Positions 44,947-54,292 of a stretch of DNA of 62,037 nucleotides are shown in pieces; within the stretch, counting starts at the first letter, position 1, and each line of letters opens with the position of its first letter. The stretch is from NCBI GenBank assembly GCA_944381625.1, contig CALWLW010000022.1, positions 1-62,037 of the forward strand, read 5' to 3'. The notes below the pieces were generated by a model that was not told the origin of the DNA, did no database searches, and saw only the letters and a program-made list of their open reading frames with translations. This DNA comes from an uncultured Lachnoclostridium sp. GTDB lineage: Bacteria > Bacillota > Clostridia > Lachnospirales > Lachnospiraceae. A program made the position numbers and the translations under genes.

Positions 44947-46131
44947 CTATGCCTTCCGGTACTCCTCCATGATCCGGGCAAAGGCGGGCATGGCGTCCAC
45001 AATCGTTTTTTCCGCCACACAGTATGAAATCCGCACATAGCCGGGGCACCCGAAGCTGTCGCCTGGTACGATCAGCACATCGTGCTTTTTGGCTTTCTCT
45101 GAAAAGGCGTTGGCGTCCGGTTCCGGTGATTTCACGAACAGATAGAACGCCCCCTGGGGCTGTACGCACTCGTATCCCAGCTTTGTCAGCCCGCCGTAGA
45201 GCAAGTCTCTGTTTCTCTCATACGCGGAGATGTCTCCGGTCACTTCCGTACACTTTGCCACTACTCTCTGGAACAGGACCGGCGCGCAGACGTAGCCCAG
45301 CGCCCTTCCCGCGCCGTTCACCGCCGCCATCACCTTGCCGGATTCATTCACCTCGTCCGGCACGATGATATAGCCGATCCGCTCTCCCGGCAGGGACAGG
45401 GATTTGCTGTAAGAGTAGCACACTATGGTGTTGGCATAGTATTTCGTCACATACGGCACTTTCAGCCCATCGTAGACGATCTCCCGGTACGGCTCGTCCG
45501 TGATCAGATAGATCTGCGTCCCGTATTCCTGTTGTTTTGCTTCCAGAAGCGCGGCGAGCCTTTGGATCGTCTCTTCGGAGTAGACTGCCCCGCTGGGATT
45601 ATTGGGCGAATTGATGATGATTCCCTTCGTCTTCGGTCCGAGCATGCTCTCCAATTCGTCAAAATCCATCTGGAAATCCTTCAGGTTGGGCGGACACACC
45701 CGAAGCTCTGCTCCCGCATTCTCCACCCATACCCGGTATTCCGGGAAAAAAGGCGCGAACACGACAAATTCGTCCCCGGGATTTGTGATCGCCTGGATCG
45801 TAATATTCAGGGATGCCGCCGCCCCCACCGTCATATAGAAATTATCTCCGGTGAAATGCGTCCCATAGCGCCGGTTGACCGCATCCGCCAGAGCCTGCTT
45901 TACCGCCGGGTCGCCGGACGCTGGGGAATACCCATGAAGAACCTCCGCGGGCTCCTCCAGAAGCTCCAGAACCGCCTGCTTTACCTCCTCCGGTGCCGGA
46001 ATGCTCGGGTTCCCCAGGCTGAAATCGTAGACTTTGTCCTCACCCACGATCTTTTTCCGTTCCAGGCCGTAGGCGAACAGTTCCCGGATGACAGAACTCT
46101 TGCTTCCATATTCATACATTTTTTCATTCAT
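44947..46131 (-). CDS. pyridoxal phosphate-dependent aminotransferase (class I/II)
   Basis: A 394-residue fold-type I enzyme. SPNNPSGAVYS, the ITDEPYREIVYDG segment and the PLP lysine in SYSKSLSLPGERIGY are visible. Likely aspartate/tyrosine-type transamination; the exact substrate cannot be told. The ATG at 46131 overlaps the stop of the PH-domain gene (TGATG), so the two are coupled. Confidence 0.9.
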   Translation of the reverse strand: MNEKMYEYGSKSSVIRELFAYGLERKKIVGEDKVYDFSLGNPSIPAPEEVKQAVLELLEEPAEVLHGYSPASGDPAVKQALADAVNRRYGTHFTGDNFYMTVGAAASLNITIQAITNPGDEFVVFAPFFPEYRVWVENAGAELRVCPPNLKDFQMDFDELESMLGPKTKGIIINSPNNPSGAVYSEETIQRLAALLEAKQQEYGTQIYLITDEPYREIVYDGLKVPYVTKYYANTIVCYSYSKSLSLPGERIGYIIVPDEVNESGKVMAAVNGAGRALGYVCAPVLFQRVVAKCTEVTGDISAYERNRDLLYGGLTKLGYECVQPQGAFYLFVKSPEPDANAFSEKAKKHDVLIVPGDSFGCPGYVRISYCVAEKTIVDAMPAFARIMEEYRKA

Positions 46132-46511
46132 CACAAATCTTCCTCCATATCATCTGCATCCTCAGACGCCATAAATTCGCGGGAGGAGACCCTCTTCCTT
46201 ACCCGCTCCTCTTCCACCGCGTTTGAAATCAGGTCTTTTACGCGGCGGGAATCCTTAACGTTGTGGATCACCAGCCTGGGAGAAGATTTGTCCACCGTAT
46301 CACAGCTGATCGTCCCCAACCCAAACATCCGCTGTAAAAAGGTTCGCTCCAGGGTCAGATCCATGATCCTGTAAAGCCGGATCTCATCCTCCCGCTGGCG
46401 CAGAAGCCCGGACTGCACAATAAATTTTTCCGGCGTACAGGTATATTTCGTAAAAGTCCAGGGGAGTCCGAAGAACAGCCACCTCTTTTTATCGCTCCAA
46501 AGAATCTCCAT
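46131..46511 (-). CDS. bacterial PH-domain protein (YdbT-like)
   Basis: About 126 residues starting MEILWSDKKRWLFFGLPWTF, with the YTCTPEKFIVQSGLL and RLYRIMDLTLERTFLQRMFG segments of the bacterial PH (bPH_2) family and an acidic C-terminal tail. An upstream start at 46610 gives 33 extra residues of non-family sequence and a poor site; it is not favoured. The role is unknown; coupled to the aminotransferase gene. Confidence 0.75.
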   Translation of the reverse strand: MEILWSDKKRWLFFGLPWTFTKYTCTPEKFIVQSGLLRQREDEIRLYRIMDLTLERTFLQRMFGLGTISCDTVDKSSPRLVIHNVKDSRRVKDLISNAVEEERVRKRVSSREFMASEDADDMEEDL

Positions 46512-46673
46512 CTCTTTTCCCGCCTTTCCCAGCTTCGCTCTTCGCTCGTTTTGCCATATACACAGTGCAACGCTCAACGCCGCTTCCGCACTGCTCATGC
46601 TTTCCTGCACATTATATCATATCCGTTTCTGTCTATTCAATAGGAATGAGCAAGGGGCAATGGCTCCCGCCTT

Positions 46674-49286
46674 TTACCACCTGCTCATTATCAGCCGCTC
46701 CACCGCGCCTGTGCGGATACTGCCGCGGTACAGCGCGCATGGGATCAGCATGCAGATCAGGGCAGAGAGAAGCCCCATCCCCGCCAGGATGCCCAGAGGA
46801 TAATGGAATACAAAGTAATCAACCTTCATCTCCATATACATTCCTGCCAGGAAAAGCAATATGCTTCCTGCTGTCAGCAGGACTCCCAAAACCGCTGCAC
46901 AGTAAACCGCGCCTTCCAGCATCAGCATGCGCCGCAATCTTTTTCTCGTCATGCCGATGCTTTCCAGGATCGCCAGCTCCCTTTTTCTCCCCGTCAGGTC
47001 CGCCAGCCTGGTGTGGAAATAATTCATCACTCCCAGAAGCAAAAACGCCCCGCTGGCAGTCCACATCGAGATCCTCATGCTCATCACATGGTTCCGCTCC
47101 CCGGCGACCACATCGGAATTGCACTGGATGGCCAGAAGGTTTAAGCCTTCCGGATAGCCGCCCGCCTGAAAACGGAGATTTTCTGCGCGCACCCATTGTT
47201 TCAGGCTGTTTTTTATCTGATCCTCCGACGCTTTCTCCACATCAAAGCTTATCTGGAAGATCTGTCTGGTAAGATCCTCTGCCAGCGTCCGGAACGTATC
47301 TTCCGATACTGCCAGGCAGACCACCTGCTCCCCATCCCATGCCAGATCCATACCCGGGAAATCCTCTGCGTCCACGTCCAGATAACCGCAGTTTTTCAAA
47401 TGCACCGGGGTAAATGCGGACATGTCCGTTCCCACCGGCACCAGATCGTAAACCCCGATGTCCTCTCCCATGCGCCGCTTTGCCGCTTCCATGGAATATT
47501 CCGGCATCCGGTGCCTGTGCAGAATCAACGTGCCCTGTTTTTCCAGAAATGTCTCCATATCCACTGCCATGCCTGTTTTCCTGACATACTGATCCAGCTT
47601 CCACGCATCCTCATTCCGAACCATCTGGATGATAATAAGAGGATCATCCTGGTCGCTTAAGATACGGATGCTTTTCTGTCCTTCCGCATCCACAATCGGA
47701 ATAAATCCTTCTATTTTAGATACAGCCTCTTTTCCGACTCCCGCTATATCTGCCGCATTCCCTGCCATCGCGTCGTCAAAATAGGTCCATTTCCAGGTGT
47801 CCGGGGAATGTTCCATAAGTGTAATGCACGCTTCCCTGGTCACAGATATTTGAAAATCCGGATTTTGTTCCAGCCGGTTCATAAGGTCCATCCCTCCTGT
47901 CACCACAGCGGAGACCATCGCCATCTCACATCCCAGAGCCAGGGAAAGAACTGTCATAATAAATTTTCCCCGGGAACGGGTTACATTCCCCCAGGCGAGC
48001 TGCCAGACCGGGAAACGCCCGCCGGTCCGCCCTGTCCGCCTTTCTGTCCCCGTACTTTTCCCTCCTGGGACGTCCAGGCTTTCATAGCGCAGGGCCTGCA
48101 GCGGGCTTAACATCCGCAGACGCCGGAAAGAACAGGCGGTTGCCACGGTCAGGCATATGCCCGTCCCCAGACACACCGCCGCCAGGAAAGGCGTATAGAA
48201 GCTTCTGACCTTCACTCCTTCCAGCGGCACAAACAAATGGTTCAGGAGAACAGGGTACAACAGCGCTGTGACCAACGCCGCGGACGCCCCTCCCGCCGCG
48301 CTTCCGGTGAGCCAGATCCTCGCCATCTGCCTTTGCACCAATTTTCTGATCTCTCTTCCGGTCATGCCCAGAGTCTCCAGAAGCCCGTATTGCCGCAGCT
48401 CTCTGTCCATGGAAATATAGATGATGTTGTAGACGGATAAGAACAGCGCCAGCCCTGCCAGAAGACAGCATGCCGCTGCCATCCGGTATCCCCCCGCTGT
48501 CTCCCGGACCGCACGGTAAGACGCCGCATCCAGCGCGACTGCCTGCTGCCCATCCTCCAGCATCATATTTCGGCAAAGAAACTGCTCTGCTCCCGCTCCG
48601 CCCAGATGTTCCAGCCCTGTCTCCAGCAACACCCTGCAGGGAAACCAGGAAAGCCCCGCTTCGCTGAGCCTCTTTGCGGAAAGATAAGCGGTCGAGCGCT
48701 GCGTCTGCTCGTTCGTCCAGTCCCGGAAATAGCCCGAAAGGGTAAACTCCTGCGCTCCGGTAAGAGACATGCAGAAAAGATCGTCCCAGTAAAATTCCAG
48801 AACGATCTTCATGCCCGCCTTGGGTTCCCGGACACCCAGATACTCCAATGTCCGCGTGGAGAGCATAATCTCATCCGTCTCCTGCGGATAATCTCCGTGA
48901 ACGTCCGTCACCGCCGGGAGCAGCATATGCTCGTATGCATATTCATCCAATATGACGCAGTCGCTGTAGACCAGTCCGTCCCGGTACAGCTTCCCCGCCT
49001 GTTTTTTCAACCCGGTATTTTTTACACAGGGCAGATTCTCTGCCTGCGCCAGCGTATCCTCCGTACCGTTTTCCACCCACGCCGATACGTTCATACCGTC
49101 CGCCCGCACATTTTTTAACGTCTCCGCCTGTATTCTTCCGTAGACCATGCTCAGCGCGCAAAACCCGACGACAGTCGCCAGGGCCACAGCCCAAAAGAGA
49201 AGCCTGTTTCTTCTCCTGTCTGCTTTCCTCCATCCGTCAAGGAGGACTTTTCCTGCGGAGTCATCCACACGATACGCTCTTTCCAT
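46674..49286 (-). CDS. ABC transporter permease, FtsX/MacB-like
   Basis: 870 residues: an N-terminal membrane segment, an extracytoplasmic domain, a block of three membrane helices near 270-390, a second large extracytoplasmic region (about 460-740) and a C-terminal FtsX block of three helices. This is the two-FtsX layout of SalY/YtrF-like exporters linked to peptide or lipoprotein handling. It overlaps the ATPase gene by 26 bases. Confidence 0.9.
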   Translation of the reverse strand: MERAYRVDDSAGKVLLDGWRKADRRRNRLLFWAVALATVVGFCALSMVYGRIQAETLKNVRADGMNVSAWVENGTEDTLAQAENLPCVKNTGLKKQAGKLYRDGLVYSDCVILDEYAYEHMLLPAVTDVHGDYPQETDEIMLSTRTLEYLGVREPKAGMKIVLEFYWDDLFCMSLTGAQEFTLSGYFRDWTNEQTQRSTAYLSAKRLSEAGLSWFPCRVLLETGLEHLGGAGAEQFLCRNMMLEDGQQAVALDAASYRAVRETAGGYRMAAACCLLAGLALFLSVYNIIYISMDRELRQYGLLETLGMTGREIRKLVQRQMARIWLTGSAAGGASAALVTALLYPVLLNHLFVPLEGVKVRSFYTPFLAAVCLGTGICLTVATACSFRRLRMLSPLQALRYESLDVPGGKSTGTERRTGRTGGRFPVWQLAWGNVTRSRGKFIMTVLSLALGCEMAMVSAVVTGGMDLMNRLEQNPDFQISVTREACITLMEHSPDTWKWTYFDDAMAGNAADIAGVGKEAVSKIEGFIPIVDAEGQKSIRILSDQDDPLIIIQMVRNEDAWKLDQYVRKTGMAVDMETFLEKQGTLILHRHRMPEYSMEAAKRRMGEDIGVYDLVPVGTDMSAFTPVHLKNCGYLDVDAEDFPGMDLAWDGEQVVCLAVSEDTFRTLAEDLTRQIFQISFDVEKASEDQIKNSLKQWVRAENLRFQAGGYPEGLNLLAIQCNSDVVAGERNHVMSMRISMWTASGAFLLLGVMNYFHTRLADLTGRKRELAILESIGMTRKRLRRMLMLEGAVYCAAVLGVLLTAGSILLFLAGMYMEMKVDYFVFHYPLGILAGMGLLSALICMLIPCALYRGSIRTGAVERLIMSRW

Positions 49287-49953
49287 CCTGCTCCACGATC
49301 CTTCCGTCCGCTATAGAGATCACCCGGCCTGTCATCCCGGCGACCCTTTCGTCATGAGTCACCACGATCATGGTCTGTCCATACGCCCGGCACAGGTCTT
49401 TCATCAGGCAGATCGTCTCCATCCCGGTTTGGGAATCCAGGTTTCCCGTAGGCTCGTCTGCCAGAAGAATCTTCGGTCTGGTATAAAGCGCTCTCGCAAC
49501 TGCGGTTCTCTGCTGCTGTCCCCCTGACAGCGAGCCCGGCATCGCATACAGCTTATCCATGATCCCCAGCTTTTCCGCCAGCGACTCTATCTCATTCAAA
49601 TCCACGCGCCGCCCCGCCAGTCTGGCAGGGAGGGCGATATTTTCCAATACATTGATCACCGGAACCAGATTGTAATCCTGGAACACGAAACCGATATTGT
49701 ACAGCCGGAACATGGTCCGGTCTTCCTCTGACAGCTCAGTGATGTCTACTCCATTCACGATCACCCGCCCGGCGGAGGGATATTCCAGACCTCCGAGGAT
49801 ATACAGCAGCGTAGATTTGCCGCTCCCCGACGCGCCCATCACCGCCGCCAGATCTCCTTCTTCCACTGCCAAAGAGACATGGTCCAAGGCCCTTAGTTCC
49901 CTGTCCCCGTTGGAAAATATTTTTGAAACGTCGATTGCTTCCAACACGCTCAT
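49261..49953 (-). CDS. ABC transporter ATP-binding protein (LolD/MacB type)
   Basis: A 230-residue ATPase with Walker A GASGSGKST, Q-loop FQDYNLVPVI, signature LSGGQQQR, Walker B ILLADEPTGNLD and a switch histidine in VVTHDE. Partner of the overlapping permease. No two-component system or substrate peptide gene is adjacent, so the substrate is open. Confidence 0.93.
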   Translation of the reverse strand: MSVLEAIDVSKIFSNGDRELRALDHVSLAVEEGDLAAVMGASGSGKSTLLYILGGLEYPSAGRVIVNGVDITELSEEDRTMFRLYNIGFVFQDYNLVPVINVLENIALPARLAGRRVDLNEIESLAEKLGIMDKLYAMPGSLSGGQQQRTAVARALYTRPKILLADEPTGNLDSQTGMETICLMKDLCRAYGQTMIVVTHDERVAGMTGRVISIADGRIVEQDGKSVSCG

Positions 49954-49963
49954 CTTGTCCTCT

Positions 49964-50227
49964 TTATCTGCCCAGCCTGTCCCTGCACTGCGTGATCAGG
50001 TGTTCCGCCTCTTCTTCATCTTTGGGGTTTACATAGATATAATAGAGAATCTCCAGATTGACGTTTTCGCCCAGTCTTCCCAGGCCTCCGGTCCGGCGGT
50101 TCTGGCTCCCCGAATTCACAACATTGGTCTCATACCGGATTCCCCCGTCGCGCAGCGCATTCTGCGCAAGGCCGTACAGGGCCGCGTCCTGGGTGAGCAG
50201 TACCTCTTTCATCTTCCATCGAAACAT
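49964..50227 (-). CDS. small protein, DUF2007-like
   Basis: 87 residues: MKEVLLTQDAALYGLAQNAL, a Gly/Asn/Arg-rich middle, then NLEILYYIYVNPKDEEEAEH. The alternation resembles the DUF2007 putative signal-transducing fold, where residues after LL.. bind an unknown ligand. It precedes the ABC ATPase by 10 bases in the same direction, so it probably belongs to that operon. GAGGAA lies before the ATG. Confidence 0.55.
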   Translation of the reverse strand: MFRWKMKEVLLTQDAALYGLAQNALRDGGIRYETNVVNSGSQNRRTGGLGRLGENVNLEILYYIYVNPKDEEEAEHLITQCRDRLGR

Positions 50228-50340
50228 CGTTCTTCCTCCTCAGAATGTTGTCAGTTAACGGGTTTTACGCCATCCGTTTGTTTCATTTTATATGATCGTC
50301 TATGGAAAAGCAATGTTTTTTTCCATCGGTGTGGAGATAC

Positions 50341-50382
50341 AAAAAAAGCCGCTGCGGGGCATCATACCCTGCAACAGCTTTT
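50341..50382 (-). terminator. terminator of the ribosomal operon after rplQ
   Basis: Minus strand AAAAGCTGTTGCAGGG pairs with CCCCGCAGCGGCTTTT across TATGATG, followed by a run of T. It ends the S10-spc-alpha transcript before the accessory block. Confidence 0.8.
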
Positions 50383-50406
50383 CATCATCGTCTGTGAATT
50401 ATAGAA

Positions 50407-50934
50407 TTATACCAGCTCCAGCAGCACTTCCATCGCTGCGTCGCCTTTTCTCTGGCCGATCTTTACGATTCTGGTGTAGCCACCATTTCTGTTCTCATAT
50501 TTGGGAGCAATCTCGTCGAAGATCTTAGCGACCATATCCACTTCCTGAGTTTTCTTTTTCTTGCCTTCTACCGGAGTTTTCACCGGATAGAGAACCTTCA
50601 TCATCTCTCTTCTGGCATGCAGTCTGGACGGAAGATCTTTTCTGATCTCTTTCTCCACCTCGTCGTATACGGTCACTTTCTTGCCGTCTACCACTTCTTT
50701 GACTCTCTTGCCGTCTTTGTCCTTACGGGCAACCTTAGCGGTCACTTTCACAAGTTCAAAGTTGTCTTTCTCTTTCACGCCCAGAGCGATCAGGCCCTCT
50801 GCGATCTTGCGGACTTCCTTTGCCTTTGCTTCCGTGGTAACGATCTTGCCGTTAGCCAGAAGTGCGGTCACCTGGCTTCTCAGTAATGCTTTTCTCTGGG
50901 AAGAGGTTCTGCTGAGTTTTCTATACTTTGCCAT
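50407..50934 (-). CDS. rplQ: 50S ribosomal protein L17, extended form
   Basis: 175 residues versus about 120 in E. coli. The start MAKYRKLSRTSSQRKALLRS, KIVTTEAKAKEVRKIAEGLI and the C-terminal GGYTRIVKIGQRKGDAAMEV are canonical. The extra length is a charged insertion (about residues 70-125) between them. GGAGG lies before the ATG. Last gene of the operon. Confidence 0.96.
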   Translation of the reverse strand: MAKYRKLSRTSSQRKALLRSQVTALLANGKIVTTEAKAKEVRKIAEGLIALGVKEKDNFELVKVTAKVARKDKDGKRVKEVVDGKKVTVYDEVEKEIRKDLPSRLHARREMMKVLYPVKTPVEGKKKKTQEVDMVAKIFDEIAPKYENRNGGYTRIVKIGQRKGDAAMEVLLELV

Positions 50935-51028
50935 TTTATTTCCTCCATTCGTTGCGCCCGCGGGTCATGCTTCTTCGGTCTTACTGGCCCGGGGTCTGGC
51001 ATCAACTTTTTCACTTCATTCAAAGAGT

Positions 51029-51988
51029 TTACTCTTCGCTCTGGTTCAGTTCCAGGCCGAGCTCTTTCAGCTTTGCAAGGACTTCTTCCAGGGATTTGCG
51101 GCCCAGGTTGCGGACCTTCATCATATCCTCCGGCGTCCGGTTGCACAGCTCTTCCACCGTGTTGATTCCGGCTCTCTTCAGGCAGTTGTAGGAACGAACG
51201 GAAAGCTCCAGCTCGTCAATGCTCATCTCGAGAACCTTCTCCTTGTCATCGGTCTCCGTCTCCACCATAATCTCTGTGGATTTGGCGTTCTCAGACAGGT
51301 CGATGAACAGGCTCAGATGCTCGCTCAGGACTTTCGCCGCCAGGCTGACAGCCTCGTCCGGAGCCAGGGTTCCATTGGTATATACGTCCAGGGTCAGTTT
51401 GTCAAAATCGATTACCTGGCCTACGCGGCTGTTCTCCACGGTGAGATTAACCCGCTCCACAGGCGTATAAATGGAATCCACTGCGATGATGCCGATGGGC
51501 AGATCATCGTCTTTATTCTTATCTGCACTCACATATCCGCGGCCCTTGGTGATGGTCAACTCCATATACAGTTTGCTGTCCGCACCGCCGTTGAGATGTG
51601 CAATCACCACATCCGGATTTAAAATCTCAATATCCGGATCACACTGAATGTCAGCCGCCGTCACGACGCCTTCGCCTTCAAAATCGATATAGGCCGTCTT
51701 CGCCTCATCGGATTCGCTGGTGTTGCGGATCGCCAGGCTCTTGACATTCATGATAATTTCCGTTACATCTTCTTTTACACCCGGGATGGAGCTGAACTCG
51801 TGAAGAACGCCGTCGATCTTCACCTGGCTGACTGCAGAACCCGGCAGAGAAGAAAGCATGATTCTTCTCAGAGAGTTTCCGAGGGTCGTACCGTATCCTC
51901 TTTCCAATGGCTCTACAATGAATCTGCCGTATCTCTTATCTTCTGAAATCTCTGCAATTTCAATCTTGGGTTTGTTAAATACTACCAC
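51029..51988 (-). CDS. rpoA: RNA polymerase alpha subunit
   Basis: 319 residues. N-terminal dimerisation domain ([18 protein letters not shown]) and the C-terminal DNA/activator-binding domain with its helix-hairpin-helix ([24 protein letters not shown]). The start is GTG with GGAGG 8 bases upstream. Confidence 0.97.
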   Translation of the reverse strand: MVVFNKPKIEIAEISEDKRYGRFIVEPLERGYGTTLGNSLRRIMLSSLPGSAVSQVKIDGVLHEFSSIPGVKEDVTEIIMNVKSLAIRNTSESDEAKTAYIDFEGEGVVTAADIQCDPDIEILNPDVVIAHLNGGADSKLYMELTITKGRGYVSADKNKDDDLPIGIIAVDSIYTPVERVNLTVENSRVGQVIDFDKLTLDVYTNGTLAPDEAVSLAAKVLSEHLSLFIDLSENAKSTEIMVETETDDKEKVLEMSIDELELSVRSYNCLKRAGINTVEELCNRTPEDMMKVRNLGRKSLEEVLAKLKELGLELNQSEE

Positions 51989-52031
51989 TAAAAGCCCCTC
52001 CTGTTCTATGATGGGTGACGAAACTATTCAA

Positions 52032-52625
52032 TTATTTGGAATAAAGCTCGACGATCAGCATCTCGTTGACCGGTACGTCGATCATCTCTCTGGTGGGAAG
52101 CTCTTTTACCGTACCTTTCAGGTTCTCAAGATCAGACTCCAGCCATTCCGGAACCAGTCTTCCGCCGGTTGCTTCCACGATCGCTTTGTAGCGGTCAGAA
52201 CTCTTGCATTTTTCTTTGATCTCGATGGTGTCTCCAGCCTTCACAAGGTAAGACGGGATGTTCACCTGCTTGCCGTTCACCAGCACATGCTTGTGGTCAA
52301 CGATCTGTCTTGCCTCCTGACGGGTTCTGGCAAGTCCCAGACGGAATACCACGTTGTCCAGTCTGGACTCCAGCATGATCATCAGGTTCTCACCGGTCAT
52401 GCCTTTCATGCGATCAGCCTTCTCGTAGTAATTACGGAAAGGTTTCTCCAGCACGCCGTAGATGAATTTTGCTTTCTGTTTCTCTCTGAGCTGAAGACCA
52501 TACTCGGAGATCTTTTTATTTCCTCTCTGGGAATTTCTGTTGGATTTTTTATCAATTCCTAAATAGACCGGATCCAGGCCAAGGGATCTGCATCTTTTAA
52601 GGACAGGTGTTCTGTTTACTGCCAT
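52032..52625 (-). CDS. rpsD: 30S ribosomal protein S4
   Basis: 197 residues: [23 protein letters not shown] start, the S4 RNA-binding domain ([20 protein letters not shown]) and a C-terminus ending VELYSK. The N-terminus has a single cysteine, so it lacks the four-cysteine zinc motif of some S4 paralogues. GGAGGG lies upstream. Confidence 0.97.
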   Translation of the reverse strand: MAVNRTPVLKRCRSLGLDPVYLGIDKKSNRNSQRGNKKISEYGLQLREKQKAKFIYGVLEKPFRNYYEKADRMKGMTGENLMIMLESRLDNVVFRLGLARTRQEARQIVDHKHVLVNGKQVNIPSYLVKAGDTIEIKEKCKSSDRYKAIVEATGGRLVPEWLESDLENLKGTVKELPTREMIDVPVNEMLIVELYSK

Positions 52626-52642
52626 TTCTCATACCCTCCTGA

Positions 52643-53035
52643 TTAAACTCTTCTGCGTTTTGGTGGACGGCAACCGTTGTGCGGCACCGGCGTTACATCA
52701 GTGATGCTGATAACTTCCAGTCCGCATGCCTGCAGCGCGCGGATCGCAGCTTCTCTTCCTGAACCAGGTCCTTTTACGAATACATCTACAGTCTTTAATC
52801 CGTGTACCAGAGCTGCTTTCGTAGCAGTTTCTGCAGCCATCTGCGCTGCATACGGAGTAGATTTCCTTGAACCTCTAAAACCAAGACCACCGGCACTTGC
52901 CCAGCTCAGAGCGTTACCCTCTGCATCGGTCAGGGTAACGATCGTGTTGTTGAAGGATGACTGGATATGTGCCTGTCCGCGTTCAACGTTTTTCTTAACA
53001 CGCTTTTTTGTCACTTTTTTCGTAACTTTAGCCAT
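52643..53035 (-). CDS. rpsK: 30S ribosomal protein S11
   Basis: 130 residues with [20 protein letters not shown], the [21 protein letters not shown] core and the C-terminal [17 protein letters not shown] [13 protein letters not shown]. Universal small-subunit platform protein. Lies between rpsM and rpsD as usual. Confidence 0.98.
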   Translation of the reverse strand: MAKVTKKVTKKRVKKNVERGQAHIQSSFNNTIVTLTDAEGNALSWASAGGLGFRGSRKSTPYAAQMAAETATKAALVHGLKTVDVFVKGPGSGREAAIRALQACGLEVISITDVTPVPHNGCRPPKRRRV

Positions 53036-53128
53036 TTCTAAACTAACCTACTTTCTTCACTTTCTTCAGATTATATGGTACGCACTCATACTCATACGGC
53101 AAAGATCGCCCTGTATTCGCCAAGCGCT

Positions 53129-53497
53129 TTATTTCTTCTTGTTTGCAACAGTCTTCTTCGGACCTTTTCTGGTTCTTGCATTGGTCTTCGTCTTCTGACC
53201 GCGAACCGGCAGGCTCTTACGATGACGAACGCCTCTGTAGCATCCGATCTCCTGCAGTCTCTTGATGTCCATAGCGATCTGTCTTCTCAGATCACCTTCC
53301 ACAGTCTGGGTCTCGTCGATCACAGAACTGATTCTCTTCACTTCTTCATCTGTCAGATCTCTGACACGGGTATCCGGGTTCACCTGAGCTTCTTTCAGGA
53401 TACGGTTTGAGCTTGCTCTTCCGATCCCGTAGATGTACGTCAGCCCGATCTCTACGCGTTTCTCCCTTGGTAAATCTACACCAGCAATACGAGCCAT
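53129..53497 (-). CDS. rpsM: 30S ribosomal protein S13
   Basis: 122 residues: [20 protein letters not shown], the helix-hairpin-helix region and the basic tail [14 protein letters not shown]. Head protein contacting P-site tRNA. GGAGG lies 7 bases before the ATG. It is preceded by an unusually long 290-base structured spacer. Confidence 0.98.
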   Translation of the reverse strand: MARIAGVDLPREKRVEIGLTYIYGIGRASSNRILKEAQVNPDTRVRDLTDEEVKRISSVIDETQTVEGDLRRQIAMDIKRLQEIGCYRGVRHRKSLPVRGQKTKTNARTRKGPKKTVANKKK

Positions 53498-53540
53498 GTG
53501 ATTATTCCTCCATTTTCTACACTACAATATTTTCCTAAAT

Positions 53541-53591
53541 GAGGCATGAAGCGTCTGCGCGCCTCCACGCCCAAATGGGTAATCACCCATT
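53541..53591 (-). other. paired hairpins in the rpsM leader
   Basis: Minus strand AATGGGT-GATT-ACCCATT (53574-53591), then GAGGC...GCCTC (53541-53565) enclosing GCG-CAGA-CGC. A 64-codon frame (53476-53670) crosses it and overlaps the rpsM start; the structure makes a regulatory RNA as likely as a peptide. Confidence 0.5.
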
Positions 53592-53698
53592 CTTTCCGGT
53601 ACTCCTCTCGCAGAACCTTCCCGGTTTTAAGCAATATCATTTCGCATTCGGTTCCAGACCAAATGCACAATCCTTGAATAATCTACCACTCTAAGTTC

Positions 53699-53759
53699 TT
53701 TTATATAAATCAGCCGTTACACACTCCCGTGTGTTTCGGCTGCAGCCGCTCATATAAAA
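53699..53759. repeat. strong nested hairpin after rpmJ
   Basis: CAGCCG-TT-ACACAC (53711-53724) pairs with GTGTGT-TT-CGGCTG (53729-53742). Outer TTTTATAT and ATATAAAA flank it (53699-53706, 53752-53759). No U-run of a classic terminator. May separate rpmJ from rpsM expression. Confidence 0.55.
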
Positions 53760-53788
53760 AAGCTACAAGTGCTAACATTCACAGACCA

Positions 53789-53902
53789 TTAGCCTTGTCT
53801 CTGTTTATGTTTGGGATTTTCACAGATTACTCTGATACTACCTTTTCTCTTGATGATTTTGCACTTTTCGCAAATAGGTTTCACCGATGATCTAACCTTC
53901 AC
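53789..53902 (-). CDS. rpmJ: 50S ribosomal protein L36
   Basis: 37 residues with a GTG start: [20 protein letters not shown], then [16 protein letters not shown]. The zinc ligands are C11, C14, C27 and H32 by my count, so this is the zinc-binding (C+) form. GGAGG lies 7 bases upstream. Short and GTG-initiated, so easily missed. Confidence 0.96.
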   Translation of the reverse strand: MKVRSSVKPICEKCKIIKRKGSIRVICENPKHKQRQG

Positions 53903-54003
53903 AGTAAAGTCCTCCTTTCATCATTTTCCTTTCTGAAGGCATAGGCCCCCAAAATCATGCCTACATATTATAGCAGAGGCATGCAAGGAATGCAAGTACT
54001 TTT

Positions 54004-54222
54004 TTATTTATCTCTCCAGATAATGCGTCCTTTCGACAAGTCATACGGAGACATCTCAATCGTCACCTTGTCGCCCGGAAGAATGCGGATAAAGTTCATA
54101 CGGAGTTTTCCGCTGATATGAGCCAGAACTTTGTGTCCGTTCTCCAGTTCCACCTGGAACATGGCGTTGGGCAGTTTCTCGATTACGGTTCCTTCAATTT
54201 CAATTACATCTGCTTTTGACAT
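54004..54222 (-). CDS. infA: translation initiation factor IF-1
   Basis: 72 residues, a single S1-like OB fold: [20 protein letters not shown], then [26 protein letters not shown] lies before the ATG. Lies between the KOW gene and rpmJ, the normal Firmicute position. Confidence 0.98.
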   Translation of the reverse strand: MSKADVIEIEGTVIEKLPNAMFQVELENGHKVLAHISGKLRMNFIRILPGDKVTIEMSPYDLSKGRIIWRDK

Positions 54223-54260
54223 GTTTATCCTCCTGCCAGTCTATAACTCTGATTCGATTC

Positions 54261-54292
54261 GCAGCGATTCAGCCGCATGGCTAAATCGTTGC
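54261..54292. repeat. ATTCAGCC-type hairpin over the KOW gene stop
   Basis: GCAGCGATTCAGCC (54261-54274) and GGCTAAATCGTTGC (54279-54292) pair with G-U and one mismatch around loop GCAT. The stop codon of the KOW gene (54281-54283) is within the stem. Same core as the ispD 3' element. Confidence 0.55.

Noticed and set aside
53476..53670. 64-codon frame before rpsM called as a gene
   Set aside because: Overlaps the rpsM start and hairpins without a clear ribosome site; kept only as part of the leader finding.
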